Source: Streptomyces rishiriensis (lineage in GTDB: Bacteria > Actinomycetota > Actinomycetes > Streptomycetales > Streptomycetaceae). Taken from it: DNA of 64,000 nucleotides. The stretch lies in contig NZ_BEWA01000003.1 of NCBI RefSeq assembly GCF_003112535.1, positions 310,001-374,000 on the forward strand. Reading direction: 5' to 3'. Shown piece after piece: positions 1 to 10,613 of this stretch (position 1 is the first letter of the stretch; each line of letters opens with the position of its first letter). The notes below the pieces were generated by a model. That model had not been told where the DNA came from. It saw only the letters and a list, made by a program, of their open reading frames with translations, and did not search any database. The translations under genes were made by a program, and so were the position numbers.

Positions 1-1463
<1,463 letters not shown>

Positions 1464-1824
1464 CCTGGGTCAGGGCTCCTCTCCACATGTCACGCATGTC
1501 GAATGCCGGTGCACGCGGCGCCCACCGGCCGTTGTCGAGCCTACCCCCGTGCGAACCTGCATTTTTTCGAGTCATTCCAGACTGCCGGGTAGCTTCGCGA
1601 TCCGCCTCCCGACCGGTGTGTTCCCTGTTCGGCAAGTGAATACGGAGCTGCTCGTACGAGTGCTCAACAGAGTGCCTCCCGGCTCTTCCGCGGGCGTCCG
1701 CCAACACGACCCCACCCCCGCGAATGTCGGGGTATGGGCAACGTCTAGAGTGGCGTGGTACGCGCGAGCCTTTACGGGGAGTTCACACCCGCGGGCTTGC
1801 TGGGAGTCTCTGTCAGGGGTGTGC
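1464..1824. promoter_or_regulatory. tkt-ctaB divergent intergenic region
   Basis: About 360 bp without a convincing gene. A possible leftward -10 (TAGGCT, 1538-1543 on the minus strand) faces tkt. A possible rightward -10 (TAGAGT, 1746-1751) faces ctaB. Neither has a good -35. A run of six T lies near 1561-1567. No operator or RNA structure is clear. Confidence 0.4.
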
Positions 1825-2772
1825 GTGACGGCCGTTGAATCCCGTCCAGTAGGGATCGTCGGGGCGAGCCAGAGCCCGAGCCGGCGGCCGGTCGGGGCCC
1901 GGGTCAAGGCGTTCGTGGCGCTGACCAAGCCGCGGATCATCGAACTGCTGCTGATCACCACCGTCCCGGTGATGTTCTTGGCGCAGCAGGGCGTTCCGGA
2001 CCTCGGGCTCGTGCTCCTGACCTGCCTCGGCGGCTATCTGTCCGCGGGCGGCGCGAACGCCCTGAACATGTACATCGACCGCGACATCGACGCGCTGATG
2101 GACCGCACCTCGCAGCGGCCGCTGGTCACCGGGATGGTCAGCCCGCGTGAATGCCTCGCCTTCGGCATCACCCTCGCGGTGGGCTCGACCCTGCTGTTCG
2201 GGCTGACCGTGAACTGGCTGTCGGCGTGGCTCGCGCTCGGCGCGCTCCTCTTCTACGTCGTCGTCTACACGATGATCCTCAAGCGCCGCACCTCGCAGAA
2301 CATCGTGTGGGGCGGCATCGCCGGCTGCATGCCGGTGCTGATCGGCTGGTCCTCGGTCACCGACTCCCTCTCCTGGGCCCCCGTCGTCCTCTTCCTGGTG
2401 ATGTTCTTCTGGACGCCGCCGCACTACTGGCCGCTGTCGATGAAGGTCAAGGACGACTACGCGCGCGTGGGCGTGCCGATGCTGCCGGTGGTCGCCTCCA
2501 ACAAGGTCGTCGCCCGGCAGATCGTCCTCTACAGCTGGGTGATGGTCGCCGTCTCGCTGCTCCTGCAGCCGCTGGGCTACACCGGCTGGTTCTACACGGC
2601 GGTCGCACTGGCGGCGGGCGGCTGGTGGCTGTGGGAGGCGCACGGGCTGCAGAACCGGGCGAAGGCCGAGGTCACCGGCGGGAAGCTGAAGGAGATGCGG
2701 CTGTTCCACTGGTCCATCACCTATGTGTCGCTGCTGTTCGTGGCCGTGGCGGTGGACCCCTTCCTGCGGTGA
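1825..2772 (+). CDS. ctaB: protohaem IX farnesyltransferase (haem O synthase)
   Basis: UbiA-superfamily integral membrane prenyltransferase that farnesylates haem B to haem O, the first step toward haem A for cytochrome aa3 oxidase. The family Asp-rich motif N81-x3-D85-x3-D89 is present, followed by DRTSQRPL, and there are about eight hydrophobic helices. The reading frame is open far upstream. I choose GTG 1825 because AGGGG lies about 5 nt before it; an in-frame GTG two codons earlier (1819) is nearly as good. Length is 315 residues, normal for CtaB. A strong hairpin follows the stop. ctaA lies nearby on the other strand, so haem A synthesis genes bracket two smaller genes. Confidence 0.95.
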   Translation: MTAVESRPVGIVGASQSPSRRPVGARVKAFVALTKPRIIELLLITTVPVMFLAQQGVPDLGLVLLTCLGGYLSAGGANALNMYIDRDIDALMDRTSQRPLVTGMVSPRECLAFGITLAVGSTLLFGLTVNWLSAWLALGALLFYVVVYTMILKRRTSQNIVWGGIAGCMPVLIGWSSVTDSLSWAPVVLFLVMFFWTPPHYWPLSMKVKDDYARVGVPMLPVVASNKVVARQIVLYSWVMVAVSLLLQPLGYTGWFYTAVALAAGGWWLWEAHGLQNRAKAEVTGGKLKEMRLFHWSITYVSLLFVAVAVDPFLR

Positions 2773-2789
2773 CGCCCTGCGTACGGCCC

Positions 2790-2831
2790 GACGGCCGGGG
2801 CGCGTGGTCAAGGCCACGCACCCCGGCCGTC
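2790..2831 (+). terminator. hairpin terminator after ctaB
   Basis: Inverted repeat with arms of 18 bp, 2790-2807 and 2814-2831, one internal C/A mismatch and a 6-nt loop. It lies 18 nt after the ctaB stop. There is no T-run, as is usual for Streptomyces hairpin terminators. Confidence 0.7.
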
Positions 2832-2865
2832 GCCGTTCCGGATACCCGTCGGTAGCATCCTGGCC

Positions 2866-3222
2866 ATGGCAGACACCAAGCAGGTTGACGAGGCGGCCGA
2901 CGCCAAGCGGGCCGCCAAGGCCGAGCGCGCGGCGGCGCGGCTCGCCAAGCGGATCAGCGCGTTCTCCAAGGCGCACGGCGGGGCCGAGAGCCAGATCGCG
3001 TACATCGGTGAGCGCGGCGCCCGCATCGTGCTCGTCGGCGAGGACGGCGGCTGGGGCGACCTGGTGGCCCCCTCGGTCGCCGTGGCCGAGCAGGCCGTGC
3101 AGAAGGCCGGGGTCACCGCCCACGAGTCCTTCGACGGCGAGTTCGCGGCGAAGGTGCGCACAGGGCCGTACGAGTGGTCGCGGATGGCGGGCATCCAGGT
3201 CGGCGGACCGAAGAACGGATGA
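2866..3222 (+). CDS. conserved actinobacterial protein of unknown function
   Basis: Protein of 118 residues. The first 35 or so residues are Ala/Lys/Arg/Glu-rich and probably a charged helix. A small folded part follows around AYIGERGARIVLVGEDGGWG (residues 45-64) and ends in WSRMAGIQVGG. There is no signal peptide, membrane helix or known catalytic motif. Homologues are common in streptomycetes at this ctaB-proximal site, as I recall. It starts 34 bp after the ctaB terminator and ends 84 bp before the next gene on the same strand. No function can be assigned. Confidence 0.75.
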   Translation: MADTKQVDEAADAKRAAKAERAAARLAKRISAFSKAHGGAESQIAYIGERGARIVLVGEDGGWGDLVAPSVAVAEQAVQKAGVTAHESFDGEFAAKVRTGPYEWSRMAGIQVGGPKNG

Positions 3223-3305
3223 TCCCCCTCTCACGCAACACCTGACACCCGGTTCACCCGTTAGGCCCCGTGGAAGCGACGTGGTCCATCTCGCGGGGAG
3301 TCCGG

Positions 3306-4412
3306 ATGCTCGAAACGCCGTCCTTGGTGGACCAGTACTGCCACGGCGTCCTGAGAACGGAGCTGGGCCTCGGCACCTTCGAGGCCCAGCTGGCCCGCAC
3401 CGAGGGCCCGCCCGCGCCGGGCACGACGCTCTTCGACACGCAGACCGGGTTCGCGGTACGCCGCTGGTGCCCCCCGCTCCTCGGCCTGGAACCGCACGCC
3501 CCGCCCGCCCGCTATCTCGCCCGGCGTCGTGAACTCGGCGTACTGGAATCGGGCCGCCGGCTGCTGCGGGGCAGCGGCATCACCACCTACCTGGTCGACA
3601 CGGGTCTGCCCGGGGACCTCACCGGACCGGGCGAGCTGGCCGGCGCGGGAGCGGCCGAGGCCCGCGAGATCGTGCGCCTGGAACTCCTCGCCGAGCAGGT
3701 CGCCGACACCTCCGGCACCGTCGAGTCCTTTCTCTCCAACCTCGCTGAGGCGGTTCACGCGGCGGCCGCGACCGCGGTGGCCTTCACCTCCGTCGCGGGG
3801 GTCCGGCACGGACTGGCCCTCGCGCCCGAGCCGCCCGGCCCGGGAGAGGTGCGGGGCGCCGCCGGCCGCTGGCTGGCCTCCCGCGCGGTCGGCGGTGAAC
3901 TCAGCGATCCGGTGCTGCTGCGGCACCTGCTGTGGATCGCCGTCGCCTCGGAGCTGCCCCTGCAGCTGCACGCCGGACTCGGGGCGCCCGGAGCGCGCAT
4001 CGACCGCACCGACCCCGCCCTGCTCACCGACTTCGTCCGGGCGACCGCGGGCCTGGGCGCGGACCTCGTCCTGCTGCACGGCTACCCCTACCACCGCCAG
4101 GCCGCCCACCTCGCCGGGGTCTTCCCGCACGTGTACGCCGACTCCGGCGCCGCGCTCGTGCGGACCGGCGCCCGCGCGGCGGCGGTCCTCGCGGAGATCC
4201 TGGAACTGGCCCCGTTCGGCAAGATCCTCTTCTCCAGCGGAGCCCAGGGCCTGCCCGAGCTGCACGTGGTCGGGGCGATGCTGTTCCGCGAGGCCCTGGC
4301 CCGGGTGCTGGGAGCCTGGGTCGCGGAGGGCGCGTGGTCGCCGGGGGACGCGCAACGGGTCGCGGGCCTGATCGCGGCGGGCAACGCGCACCGGGTGTAC
4401 CGGCTGGGCTGA
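3306..4412 (+). CDS. amidohydrolase-superfamily protein (FluG-like amidohydrolase fold)
   Basis: Protein of 368 residues resembling the amidohydrolase-2 / FluG N-terminal TIM-barrel proteins. SLVDQYCHG near the N-terminus matches the first metal-binding H-x-H region in degenerate form (only one His). LPLQLHAGLG and LVLLHGYPYHRQAAHLAG in the middle, and YADSGAAL with ILFSSGAQG near the end, follow the barrel strand order. ATG 3306 is preferred over the upstream GTG at 3270 because GGGGAG sits 7 nt before it. The substrate is unknown. Loss of one His in the first motif raises the possibility of an altered metal site. It converges with ctaA. Confidence 0.7.
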   Translation: MLETPSLVDQYCHGVLRTELGLGTFEAQLARTEGPPAPGTTLFDTQTGFAVRRWCPPLLGLEPHAPPARYLARRRELGVLESGRRLLRGSGITTYLVDTGLPGDLTGPGELAGAGAAEAREIVRLELLAEQVADTSGTVESFLSNLAEAVHAAAATAVAFTSVAGVRHGLALAPEPPGPGEVRGAAGRWLASRAVGGELSDPVLLRHLLWIAVASELPLQLHAGLGAPGARIDRTDPALLTDFVRATAGLGADLVLLHGYPYHRQAAHLAGVFPHVYADSGAALVRTGARAAAVLAEILELAPFGKILFSSGAQGLPELHVVGAMLFREALARVLGAWVAEGAWSPGDAQRVAGLIAAGNAHRVYRLG

Positions 4413-4565
4413 GGCGGGAAGACCAGCGGATGCCTGACCGTCGCCCGGGCGACGGTGACGGCAGGGGACGGCCGGCTGATCACCAAGCGCCAGGACGTCA
4501 CGCCCTGTGCACCACGTGCCTCCCCCTGGACGACTCGCCCGCGCGCGTGACTCGCGCGCGGTGAC

Positions 4566-5558
4566 TCACGCGGGCGTGCCGACCGCGGCCTCCGCCGGGG
4601 GGCCCGGCAGGTCGACCGTCGTGGCGGACCGTTCGCGCAGCGCGAGCGGCACGCGCAGGACCGCGATCCACACCAGGGCCGAGCCGAGCATGTGCAGACC
4701 GACGAGGATCTCGGGGAGGTCGGTGAAGTACTGGACGTAGCCGATGACGCCCTGGGCGAGCAGCACCAGGAACAGGTCCCGGGTGCGGTCCAGCGGGCTC
4801 TTCGGGGCGTCCACCGCCTTGAGGATGAACCACAGGGCGAACGTCAGCGTCACGACGATCCAGGCGAGGACGGCGTGCAGCTTGGCCACCGTCTCCCAGT
4901 CCAGCGGCATGCGGGCGACCTCGCTGGAGTCGCCGGCGTGCGGACCCGCACCGGTGACGACCGTGCCGACGGCGATCAGCAGCCCCGAGGCGAGGACCAG
5001 GAACCACACCAGCTGCCGCACGGGCCTGCCGACCAGCGCACGGGGCTCCCCGTCGCCCTCCAGGGAGCGCTGCCACATCACCGCGGCGACGGCGATCAAC
5101 GCCGAGGCGGCCAGGAAGTGCGCCGCGACACTGTAGGGGTTCAGGCCCACGAGCACGACGATCCCGCCGAGCACGGCGTTGCTCATCACCAGCCAGAACT
5201 GCGCCCAGCCCAGCCGGGTCAGGCTCCGCCGGCGGGGCTTCTCGGAGCGGGCGGCGATGATCGCCCAGCCGACGGCCGCGCAGAGCACGTAGGTCAGCAT
5301 GCGGTTGCCGAACTCGATGGCGCCGTGGAAGCCCATCGCGCTGGTCGTGGTGAGCGAGTCGTCGGTGCACTTGGGCCAGGTCGGGCAGCCCAGGCCGGAG
5401 CCCGTGAGGCGGACCGCGCCACCGGTGACCACGATGACCACGGACATCACGAGCGCGAAGAGAGCCGCTCGCCGGACCGTCCGAGGGGCCGGGGTCCAGC
5501 GTGCGGCGATGAAGGCGAGAGGGTTGCGCACGGCGGCTACGGCGTCGGCACGGGTCAC
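4566..5558 (-). CDS. ctaA: haem A synthase, COX15/CtaA family
   Basis: Membrane enzyme that oxidises the C8 methyl of haem O to haem A. The family fingerprint VVTGGAVRLTGSGLGCPTWP is in the first transmembrane region, and HGAIEFGNRM supplies a haem-ligand His. Later AVLAWIVV and VGLHMLGSAL supply the others. Eight hydrophobic segments are visible in about 330 residues. GTG 5558 is chosen because GGGAGG lies 9 nt upstream; an ATG at 5576 is in frame but has no ribosome site. It follows the ABC exporter genes on the same strand with only about 70 bp between, so it may share their transcript. Confidence 0.93.
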   Translation of the reverse strand: MTRADAVAAVRNPLAFIAARWTPAPRTVRRAALFALVMSVVIVVTGGAVRLTGSGLGCPTWPKCTDDSLTTTSAMGFHGAIEFGNRMLTYVLCAAVGWAIIAARSEKPRRRSLTRLGWAQFWLVMSNAVLGGIVVLVGLNPYSVAAHFLAASALIAVAAVMWQRSLEGDGEPRALVGRPVRQLVWFLVLASGLLIAVGTVVTGAGPHAGDSSEVARMPLDWETVAKLHAVLAWIVVTLTFALWFILKAVDAPKSPLDRTRDLFLVLLAQGVIGYVQYFTDLPEILVGLHMLGSALVWIAVLRVPLALRERSATTVDLPGPPAEAAVGTPA

Positions 5559-5631
5559 GTTCAGCACGCCTCCCATCGTAAGCGGGCCGCTTGTGCACGC
5601 TTTCACGAGGGTCCCCCGAGCCGGGTGTCCG

Positions 5632-6402
5632 CTACTCCCAGCGGAAGAACCGGCCGGCCGCGGCGAGCCCGACGACCGCCCAGACCGCGAGGATCCCCAG
5701 GTCGCCCCAGGGCATGCCGGCGCCGTGCTGGAGCACGTCGCGCAGACCGTCGGAGAGCGCCGTGATGGGCAGCAGGCCGAGGGCGTCCTGCGCGGCGGGC
5801 GGGAACTTGTCGAGCGGCACGATCACCCCGCCGCCCACGAGCAGCAGCAGGAAGACCAGGTTGGCCGCGGCCAGCGTGGCCTCCGCCTTCAGGGTGCCCG
5901 CCATCAGCAGACCGGGGCCGGAGAAGGCCGCCGTGCCGAGGACCAGCAGCAGCAGGACGGCCGCGGGGTTGCCGTGCGGGTTCCAGCCCAGGGCGAAGGC
6001 GATGGCCGTCAGCAGGATCACCTGGAGGATCTCCGTGACCAGGACCGACAGCGTCTTCGCCGTCATCAGGCCCCAGCGCGGCAGCGGCGAGGAGGCCAGG
6101 CGCTTCAGCACGCCGTACCGCCGTTCGAAGCCGGTCGCGATGGCCTGTCCGGTGAAGGCCGTCGACATCACGGCGAGCGCGAGGATGCCGGGGGTGAGGA
6201 AGTCCACCGCCTTGCCCGCGCCGGTGTCGACGATGTCCACACCGCTGAACAGGACCAGCAGGAGGGTCGGGATCACGACGGTGAGCAGCAGCTGCTCACC
6301 GTTGCGCAGCAGCATCCTGGTCTCCAGCGCAGCCTGGGACCCGATCATGCGGGGGAGGGGTGCGGCCCCGGGGTTCGGCGTGTAGGTGCCGGTGGCGGTC
6401 AC
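5632..6402 (-). CDS. ABC-2 type exporter permease
   Basis: Protein of 256 residues with about six transmembrane segments of the ABC2_membrane type, beginning VTATGTYTPNP. Hydrophobic helices include LLLTVVIPTLLLVLF, ILALAVMSTAFTG and NLVFLLLLVGGGVIVPL. The GTG start overlaps the stop of the ATPase gene by 4 nt, which indicates translational coupling and one transporter. ABC-2 exporters of this kind in actinobacteria (DrrB-like) move drugs, lipids or unknown small molecules. Position next to ctaA is, as I recall, conserved in Streptomyces, but no substrate is known to me. Confidence 0.88.
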   Translation of the reverse strand: MTATGTYTPNPGAAPLPRMIGSQAALETRMLLRNGEQLLLTVVIPTLLLVLFSGVDIVDTGAGKAVDFLTPGILALAVMSTAFTGQAIATGFERRYGVLKRLASSPLPRWGLMTAKTLSVLVTEILQVILLTAIAFALGWNPHGNPAAVLLLLVLGTAAFSGPGLLMAGTLKAEATLAAANLVFLLLLVGGGVIVPLDKFPPAAQDALGLLPITALSDGLRDVLQHGAGMPWGDLGILAVWAVVGLAAAGRFFRWE

Positions 6403-7322
6403 GAGCGCAGCTCCTTGCCGGTCAGCTCAAGAAAGACGTCCTCCAGGGTGTGCCGTTCCACCGAGATCCGCTCCGGCATCACCCCGTGCTGTGCGCACCA
6501 CGAGGTGACCGTGGCGAGCAGCTGCGGATCGACCTTGCCCATGACCCGGTAGGAGCCCGGGGTCAGCTCGGCGGCGGAGCTGTCGGCGGGCAGGGCCTTG
6601 AGCAGGGAGCCGACGTCGAGGCCGGGACGGCCGGTGAAGCGCAGGGTGTTCTCGGCGCCGCCCCGGCACAGCTCCTCGGGGGAGCCCTGGGCGATGACCC
6701 CGCCCGCGTCGATGATCGCGACGTCGTCGGCGAGCTGCTCGGCCTCGTCCATGTAGTGCGTGGTGAGGATGACCGACACACCGTCCGCGCGCAGGTCGCG
6801 CACGAGGTCCCAGGCGGCACGGCGGGCCTGCGGGTCGAGGCCGGCCGTCGGCTCGTCCAGGAACACCAGCTCGGGACGGCCCACGACGGCCATCGCGAGC
6901 GCGAGGCGCTGCTGCTGGCCGCCGGAGAGCCGACGGTAGGCCGTGCGGCCGCAGGAGCCGAGCCCGAGGCGCTCGACGAGGGCGTCGACGTCCAGCGGAT
7001 GCGCGTGCAGTCCGGCCACGTGCCGGAGCATCTCGTCGGCCCGCGCCCCGGAGTACACACCGCCCGACTGCAGCATCACGCCGATCCGTGGGCGCAGGTC
7101 GGCGGCCTGTCCGACCGGGTCGAGGCCGAGGACGCGGACCGTGCCGGAGTCCGGCCTGCGGTATCCCTCGCAGATCTCGATCGTGGTCGTCTTGCCGGCG
7201 CCGTTGGGTCCGAGGACGGCGGTGACGCCCGCCCCGGCCGTGAGGTCGAGGCCGTTCACCGCGGTCTTCGCCCCGTACCGCTTCACCAGGGCCTGGACCC
7301 GGACGACAGGCTCGCTTCGCAT
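6399..7322 (-). CDS. ABC transporter ATP-binding protein (exporter type)
   Basis: Protein of 307 residues powering the adjacent permease. Walker A GPNGAGKTT spans residues 38-46, the signature LSGGQQQR spans 132-139, Walker B LVFLDEPTAGLDP follows, and the H-loop is in ILTTHYMDEAEQL. The roughly 90 residues after the nucleotide-binding domain are the usual DrrA-type C-terminal extension. ATG 7322 is the first gene of the two-gene unit. Substrate is unknown; the DrrA/DrrB-like pair suggests export of a hydrophobic compound. Confidence 0.92.
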   Translation of the reverse strand: MRSEPVVRVQALVKRYGAKTAVNGLDLTAGAGVTAVLGPNGAGKTTTIEICEGYRRPDSGTVRVLGLDPVGQAADLRPRIGVMLQSGGVYSGARADEMLRHVAGLHAHPLDVDALVERLGLGSCGRTAYRRLSGGQQQRLALAMAVVGRPELVFLDEPTAGLDPQARRAAWDLVRDLRADGVSVILTTHYMDEAEQLADDVAIIDAGGVIAQGSPEELCRGGAENTLRFTGRPGLDVGSLLKALPADSSAAELTPGSYRVMGKVDPQLLATVTSWCAQHGVMPERISVERHTLEDVFLELTGKELRS

Positions 7323-7410
7323 GACTCCAGAGTCTAGGTTCGCGGACCGGGGCCCGGACCGGGGGGTACGGAAACCGGCCGCTCACGAGGGGGAGGCCCG
7401 GGCGGCGCGC

Positions 7411-8208
7411 TCAGCACCCGTCCTCGCGCGGCCGGTGCAGCGGCAGCCACCGCTGTGCGTAGGCCACCGCGTCCGCGACCGGGAACAGCCGGGCGTCGGC
7501 CGCGCCGACCCTGCCGCGTACGACGTCGCGGTCGCGCTCGAAGTCGTGGCCGAGCTCGTCGAAGCGGTAGGAGTCGATGGACACCTCGGTCACCTCCTCC
7601 CAGCCGTCCGGGCCGGGCCGCCCCACTCTCACCAGGGGAGCGGGGATCCGGTATTCGGCCAGGTGGAAGCTGGTGCAGGCGTCGTATCCCGCGCCGAGCA
7701 GCAGTACGCGCGCGCCCCGTTTCTCCAGGCGTGCCAGCGGGCTGTCCTCGCCGAGCCGGCAGTTCGGCGCGTGCCCGTCCACGACCTCGGCCGCCCGCGC
7801 CCCGAGCGCCGCGAACGAGGTCTGCGGGTGGGCGCTGCGCCGGGCGCCGGGCCAGGTGCGGACCGTCTCCGGGATCACGCCGACGCCCCGGGCGGGAGTG
7901 AGGAGCGGGTCGTAGGCGGGCATGGTCGCCCGGATCGTGTCCCACCACTGTGCGGGCACCGGCGGACTGCGCCACACCGCCGGGTCGGACAGGTCTCCGG
8001 TCTGGGTGGGGACCACGAGGGTGCCGTCCGGGCCGAGCGCGTCCAGCAGTCCCCGCACGACCGCGACGGCGCCCCCGCACACCCAGCCGAGCGAGCTGAG
8101 GGAGGAGTGCACGAGAAGGATCTCTCCGGATTCGACGCCGAGCACGCCGAGCTCCGCCGCGAGGGTGTCACGGGTGACAAGTGGGCCGGTGGGAGGGGGT
8201 GTGGGCAT
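7411..8208 (-). CDS. aminoglycoside N(3)-acetyltransferase family protein
   Basis: Protein of 265 residues of the antibiotic N-acetyltransferase (AAC(3)) fold, which uses acetyl-CoA. The N-terminal ILLVHSSLSSLGWVCGG and DGTLVVPTQTGD are typical, as are RSAHPQTSFAALG and VLLLGAGYDACTSFHLAEY in the middle. Length matches the family. Chromosomal copies are widespread in Streptomyces and are not always resistance determinants, so true aminoglycoside acetylation is uncertain. It is divergent from sufR, with 183 bp between the two starts holding an iron-box-like palindrome and the sufR promoter. Confidence 0.86.
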   Translation of the reverse strand: MPTPPPTGPLVTRDTLAAELGVLGVESGEILLVHSSLSSLGWVCGGAVAVVRGLLDALGPDGTLVVPTQTGDLSDPAVWRSPPVPAQWWDTIRATMPAYDPLLTPARGVGVIPETVRTWPGARRSAHPQTSFAALGARAAEVVDGHAPNCRLGEDSPLARLEKRGARVLLLGAGYDACTSFHLAEYRIPAPLVRVGRPGPDGWEEVTEVSIDSYRFDELGHDFERDRDVVRGRVGAADARLFPVADAVAYAQRWLPLHRPREDGC

Positions 8209-8305
8209 GGTCCGGCAGTCTCCCCGAACGGGGGCGCGCGAGCCAGTGCTTTACGCGCCGCCCCTGCTCGCTCCGATCGGCCGGAGGCCGTTTCCCCAGG
8301 TCAGA

Positions 8306-8319
8306 TTAGGTTTGCCTAA
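8306..8319. promoter_or_regulatory. iron-box-like palindrome upstream of sufR
   Basis: TTAGG-TTTG-CCTAA is a perfect 5-bp inverted repeat with a 4-bp spacer. It matches 13 of the first 14 positions of TTAGGTTAGCCTAACCTAA, the DtxR/IdeR/DmdR iron-box pattern as I remember it, but the outer right half-site is missing. It lies about 70 bp upstream of the sufR promoter and about 100 bp from the divergent acetyltransferase start. Iron control is inference only. Confidence 0.4.
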
Positions 8320-8355
8320 GTGACGCAGGGCACCGCCGAGTGGCCGGGCCGCCGC

Positions 8356-8392
8356 TTGCCTGCTTCTGAGGAATTACGCAACAATGGCGTTG
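8356..8392 (+). promoter_or_regulatory. sufR promoter with SufR operator CAAC-N6-GTTG
   Basis: A -35 TTGCCT (8356-8361), 18-bp spacer and -10 AACAAT (8380-8385) predict a start near the GTG at 8392. The palindrome CAAC-AATGGC-GTTG (8379-8392) covers the -10 and touches the start codon. CAAC-N6-GTTG is the operator I recall for S. avermitilis SufR, so autorepression by holo-SufR is likely. No Shine-Dalgarno precedes the GTG, consistent with a leaderless mRNA. Confidence 0.72.
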
Positions 8393-9135
8393 TGAAAAAC
8401 GTCGGCGAGGTTCGGGAGACCCCCACGGGGACCCCCCAGGAGGAACTCGCGACCGGTGAGCGGTCCACCCGCAACCGGGTCGCGCGATCCATCCTGGACC
8501 ACGGGCCGTCGACCGTCACCGAGCTGGCCGGGCGGCTGGGGCTGACCCCCGCCGCCGTGCGCCGCCACCTCGACGCCCTGGTCGCCGACGACGTCGTGCA
8601 GGCCCGCGAGCAGCGCGTGTACGGCGCGCGCACGCGCGGGCGCCCCGCCAAGGTCTTCGCGCTCACCGACTGCGGCCGCGACGCCTTCGACCAGTCCTAC
8701 GACAAGCTCGCCGCGGACGCCCTGCGCTTCATCCAGGAGCGGTTCGGCGGGGACGAGGCCGTCGTCGCCTTCGCGCGCGCCAGGATCGCCGAGCAGGCGG
8801 CCGCGTACCGCGAGGCCGTCGAGTCCGCCGCCCCCGAGGAGCGCACCGAAGCCCTGGCCAGGGCCCTGAGCGCGGACGGGTACGCTGCTACGGCGCGCAG
8901 CGCACCGGTCGGCGAGCAGCTGTGCCAGCACCACTGCCCCGTCGCCCATGTCGCGGAGAAGTTCCCGCAGCTCTGCGAGGCGGAGACCGAGTTCTTCTCC
9001 CAGCTGCTCGGCACGCACGTCCAGCGGCTGGCGACCATCGCGCACGGCGACGGCGTCTGCACGACGTTCATCCCCAGAGTTTCCACAGCCACCCATCACG
9101 CATCCACAAGCACGGCCGGGAGGAACCCCGCATGA
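8392..9135 (+). CDS. sufR: Fe-S cluster-sensing repressor SufR of the suf operon
   Basis: Protein of 247 residues with an ArsR/DeoR-type winged helix (about 20-90; recognition region [15 protein letters not shown]) and a C-terminal cluster domain. C178-x3-C182-x12-C195 is the cluster motif, with a further C223 near the end. Related SufR proteins bind an Fe-S cluster and repress the suf operon when clusters are sufficient. Start GTG 8392 gives VKNVGEVRE and is supported by the promoter position. Its TGA overlaps the sufB ATG (ATGA), so it is the first gene of the operon. Confidence 0.93.
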   Translation: MKNVGEVRETPTGTPQEELATGERSTRNRVARSILDHGPSTVTELAGRLGLTPAAVRRHLDALVADDVVQAREQRVYGARTRGRPAKVFALTDCGRDAFDQSYDKLAADALRFIQERFGGDEAVVAFARARIAEQAAAYREAVESAAPEERTEALARALSADGYAATARSAPVGEQLCQHHCPVAHVAEKFPQLCEAETEFFSQLLGTHVQRLATIAHGDGVCTTFIPRVSTATHHASTSTAGRNPA

Positions 9136-10553
9136 CTCTCCCCACGGAGACTGCCCACCCCGAACTCGAGGGTCTGGGTAAGTACGAATACGGCTGGGCC
9201 GACTCCGACACTGCCGGCGCCTCTGCGAAGCGCGGCATCAACGAGGACGTCGTCCGGGACATCTCCGAGAAGAAGTCCGAGCCGGAGTGGATGACGAAGC
9301 TCCGCCTCAAGGGCCTCAGGCTCTTCGAGAAGAAGCCGATGCCGAACTGGGGCTCGGACCTGTCGGGGATCGACTTCGACAACATCAAGTACTTCGTGCG
9401 CTCCACCGAGAAGCAGGCGGAGTCCTGGGAGGACCTCCCCGAGGACATCAAGAACACGTACGACAGGCTCGGCATCCCCGAGGCGGAGAAGCAGCGCCTC
9501 GTGGCCGGTGTCGCGGCCCAGTACGAGTCCGAGGTCGTCTACCACCAGATCCGTGAGGACCTGGAGGAGCAGGGCGTCATCTTCCTCGACACCGACACCG
9601 CGCTGAAGCAGCACCCGGAGCTCTTCAAGGAGTACTTCGGCACGGTCATCCCGGTCGGCGACAACAAGTTCGCGTCGCTGAACACCGCGGTGTGGTCCGG
9701 CGGCTCCTTCATCTACGTGCCGAAGGGCGTGCACGTCGAGATCCCGCTCCAGGCCTACTTCCGCATCAACACGGAGAACATGGGCCAGTTCGAGCGGACC
9801 CTGATCATCGTCGACGAGGGCGCCTACGTGCACTACGTCGAGGGCTGCACGGCGCCGATCTACAAGTCGGACTCGCTGCACAGCGCCGTGGTCGAGATCA
9901 TCGTCAAGAAGAACGCCCGCTGCCGCTACACGACCATCCAGAACTGGTCGAACAACGTCTACAACCTGGTCACCAAGCGCGCCGTGGCGTACGAGGGCGC
10001 GACCATGGAGTGGATCGACGGCAACATCGGCTCCAAGGTGACGATGAAGTACCCGGCCGTCTACCTGATGGGCGAGCACGCCAAGGGCGAGACCCTGTCC
10101 ATCGCCTTCGCGGGCGAGGGCCAGCACCAGGACGCCGGCTCCAAGATGGTCCACATGGCGCCGAACACCTCCTCCAACATCGTCTCCAAGTCGGTGGCGC
10201 GCGGAGGCGGCCGTACGTCCTACCGCGGTCTGGTCGAGATCGGCGAGGGCGCGCACGGTTCGAAGTCCAACGTGCTGTGCGACGCGCTGCTCGTCGACAC
10301 CATCTCCCGCTCCGACACGTACCCCTACGTGGACGTCCGCGAGGACGACGTGTCCATGGGCCACGAGGCCACCGTCTCCAAGGTCAGCGACGATCAGCTC
10401 TTCTACCTGATGAGCCGTGGCATGACCGAGTTCGAGGCGATGGCGATGATCGTGCGCGGCTTCGTCGAGCCCATCGCGAAGGAGCTGCCCATGGAGTACG
10501 CCCTCGAGCTCAACCGGCTGATCGAGCTGCAGATGGAAGGCGCGGTCGGCTAG
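9132..10553 (+). CDS. sufB: Fe-S cluster assembly scaffold protein SufB
   Basis: Scaffold subunit of the SufBCD complex on which sulfur and iron are assembled into a nascent cluster in the cytoplasm. It has 473 residues, normal for SufB, with right-handed beta-helix core motifs [20 protein letters not shown] and [24 protein letters not shown] near the C-terminus carries the conserved cluster/persulfide Cys region. No intein is present. ATG 9132 overlaps the sufR stop by 4 nt, with AGGAAC upstream. Confidence 0.97.
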   Translation: MTLPTETAHPELEGLGKYEYGWADSDTAGASAKRGINEDVVRDISEKKSEPEWMTKLRLKGLRLFEKKPMPNWGSDLSGIDFDNIKYFVRSTEKQAESWEDLPEDIKNTYDRLGIPEAEKQRLVAGVAAQYESEVVYHQIREDLEEQGVIFLDTDTALKQHPELFKEYFGTVIPVGDNKFASLNTAVWSGGSFIYVPKGVHVEIPLQAYFRINTENMGQFERTLIIVDEGAYVHYVEGCTAPIYKSDSLHSAVVEIIVKKNARCRYTTIQNWSNNVYNLVTKRAVAYEGATMEWIDGNIGSKVTMKYPAVYLMGEHAKGETLSIAFAGEGQHQDAGSKMVHMAPNTSSNIVSKSVARGGGRTSYRGLVEIGEGAHGSKSNVLCDALLVDTISRSDTYPYVDVREDDVSMGHEATVSKVSDDQLFYLMSRGMTEFEAMAMIVRGFVEPIAKELPMEYALELNRLIELQMEGAVG

Positions 10554-10613
10554 GACCCGCCCCCGAAGCAGTCGCCAGATTTCTTGACGAAGGAAGAGAG
10601 CAGACCGACAGCC

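Noticed and set aside
4530-4580. Terminator between the amidohydrolase and ctaA genes
   Set aside because: The CGCG-rich inverted repeats here are short and imperfect and overlap the ctaA stop; not convincing enough to annotate.
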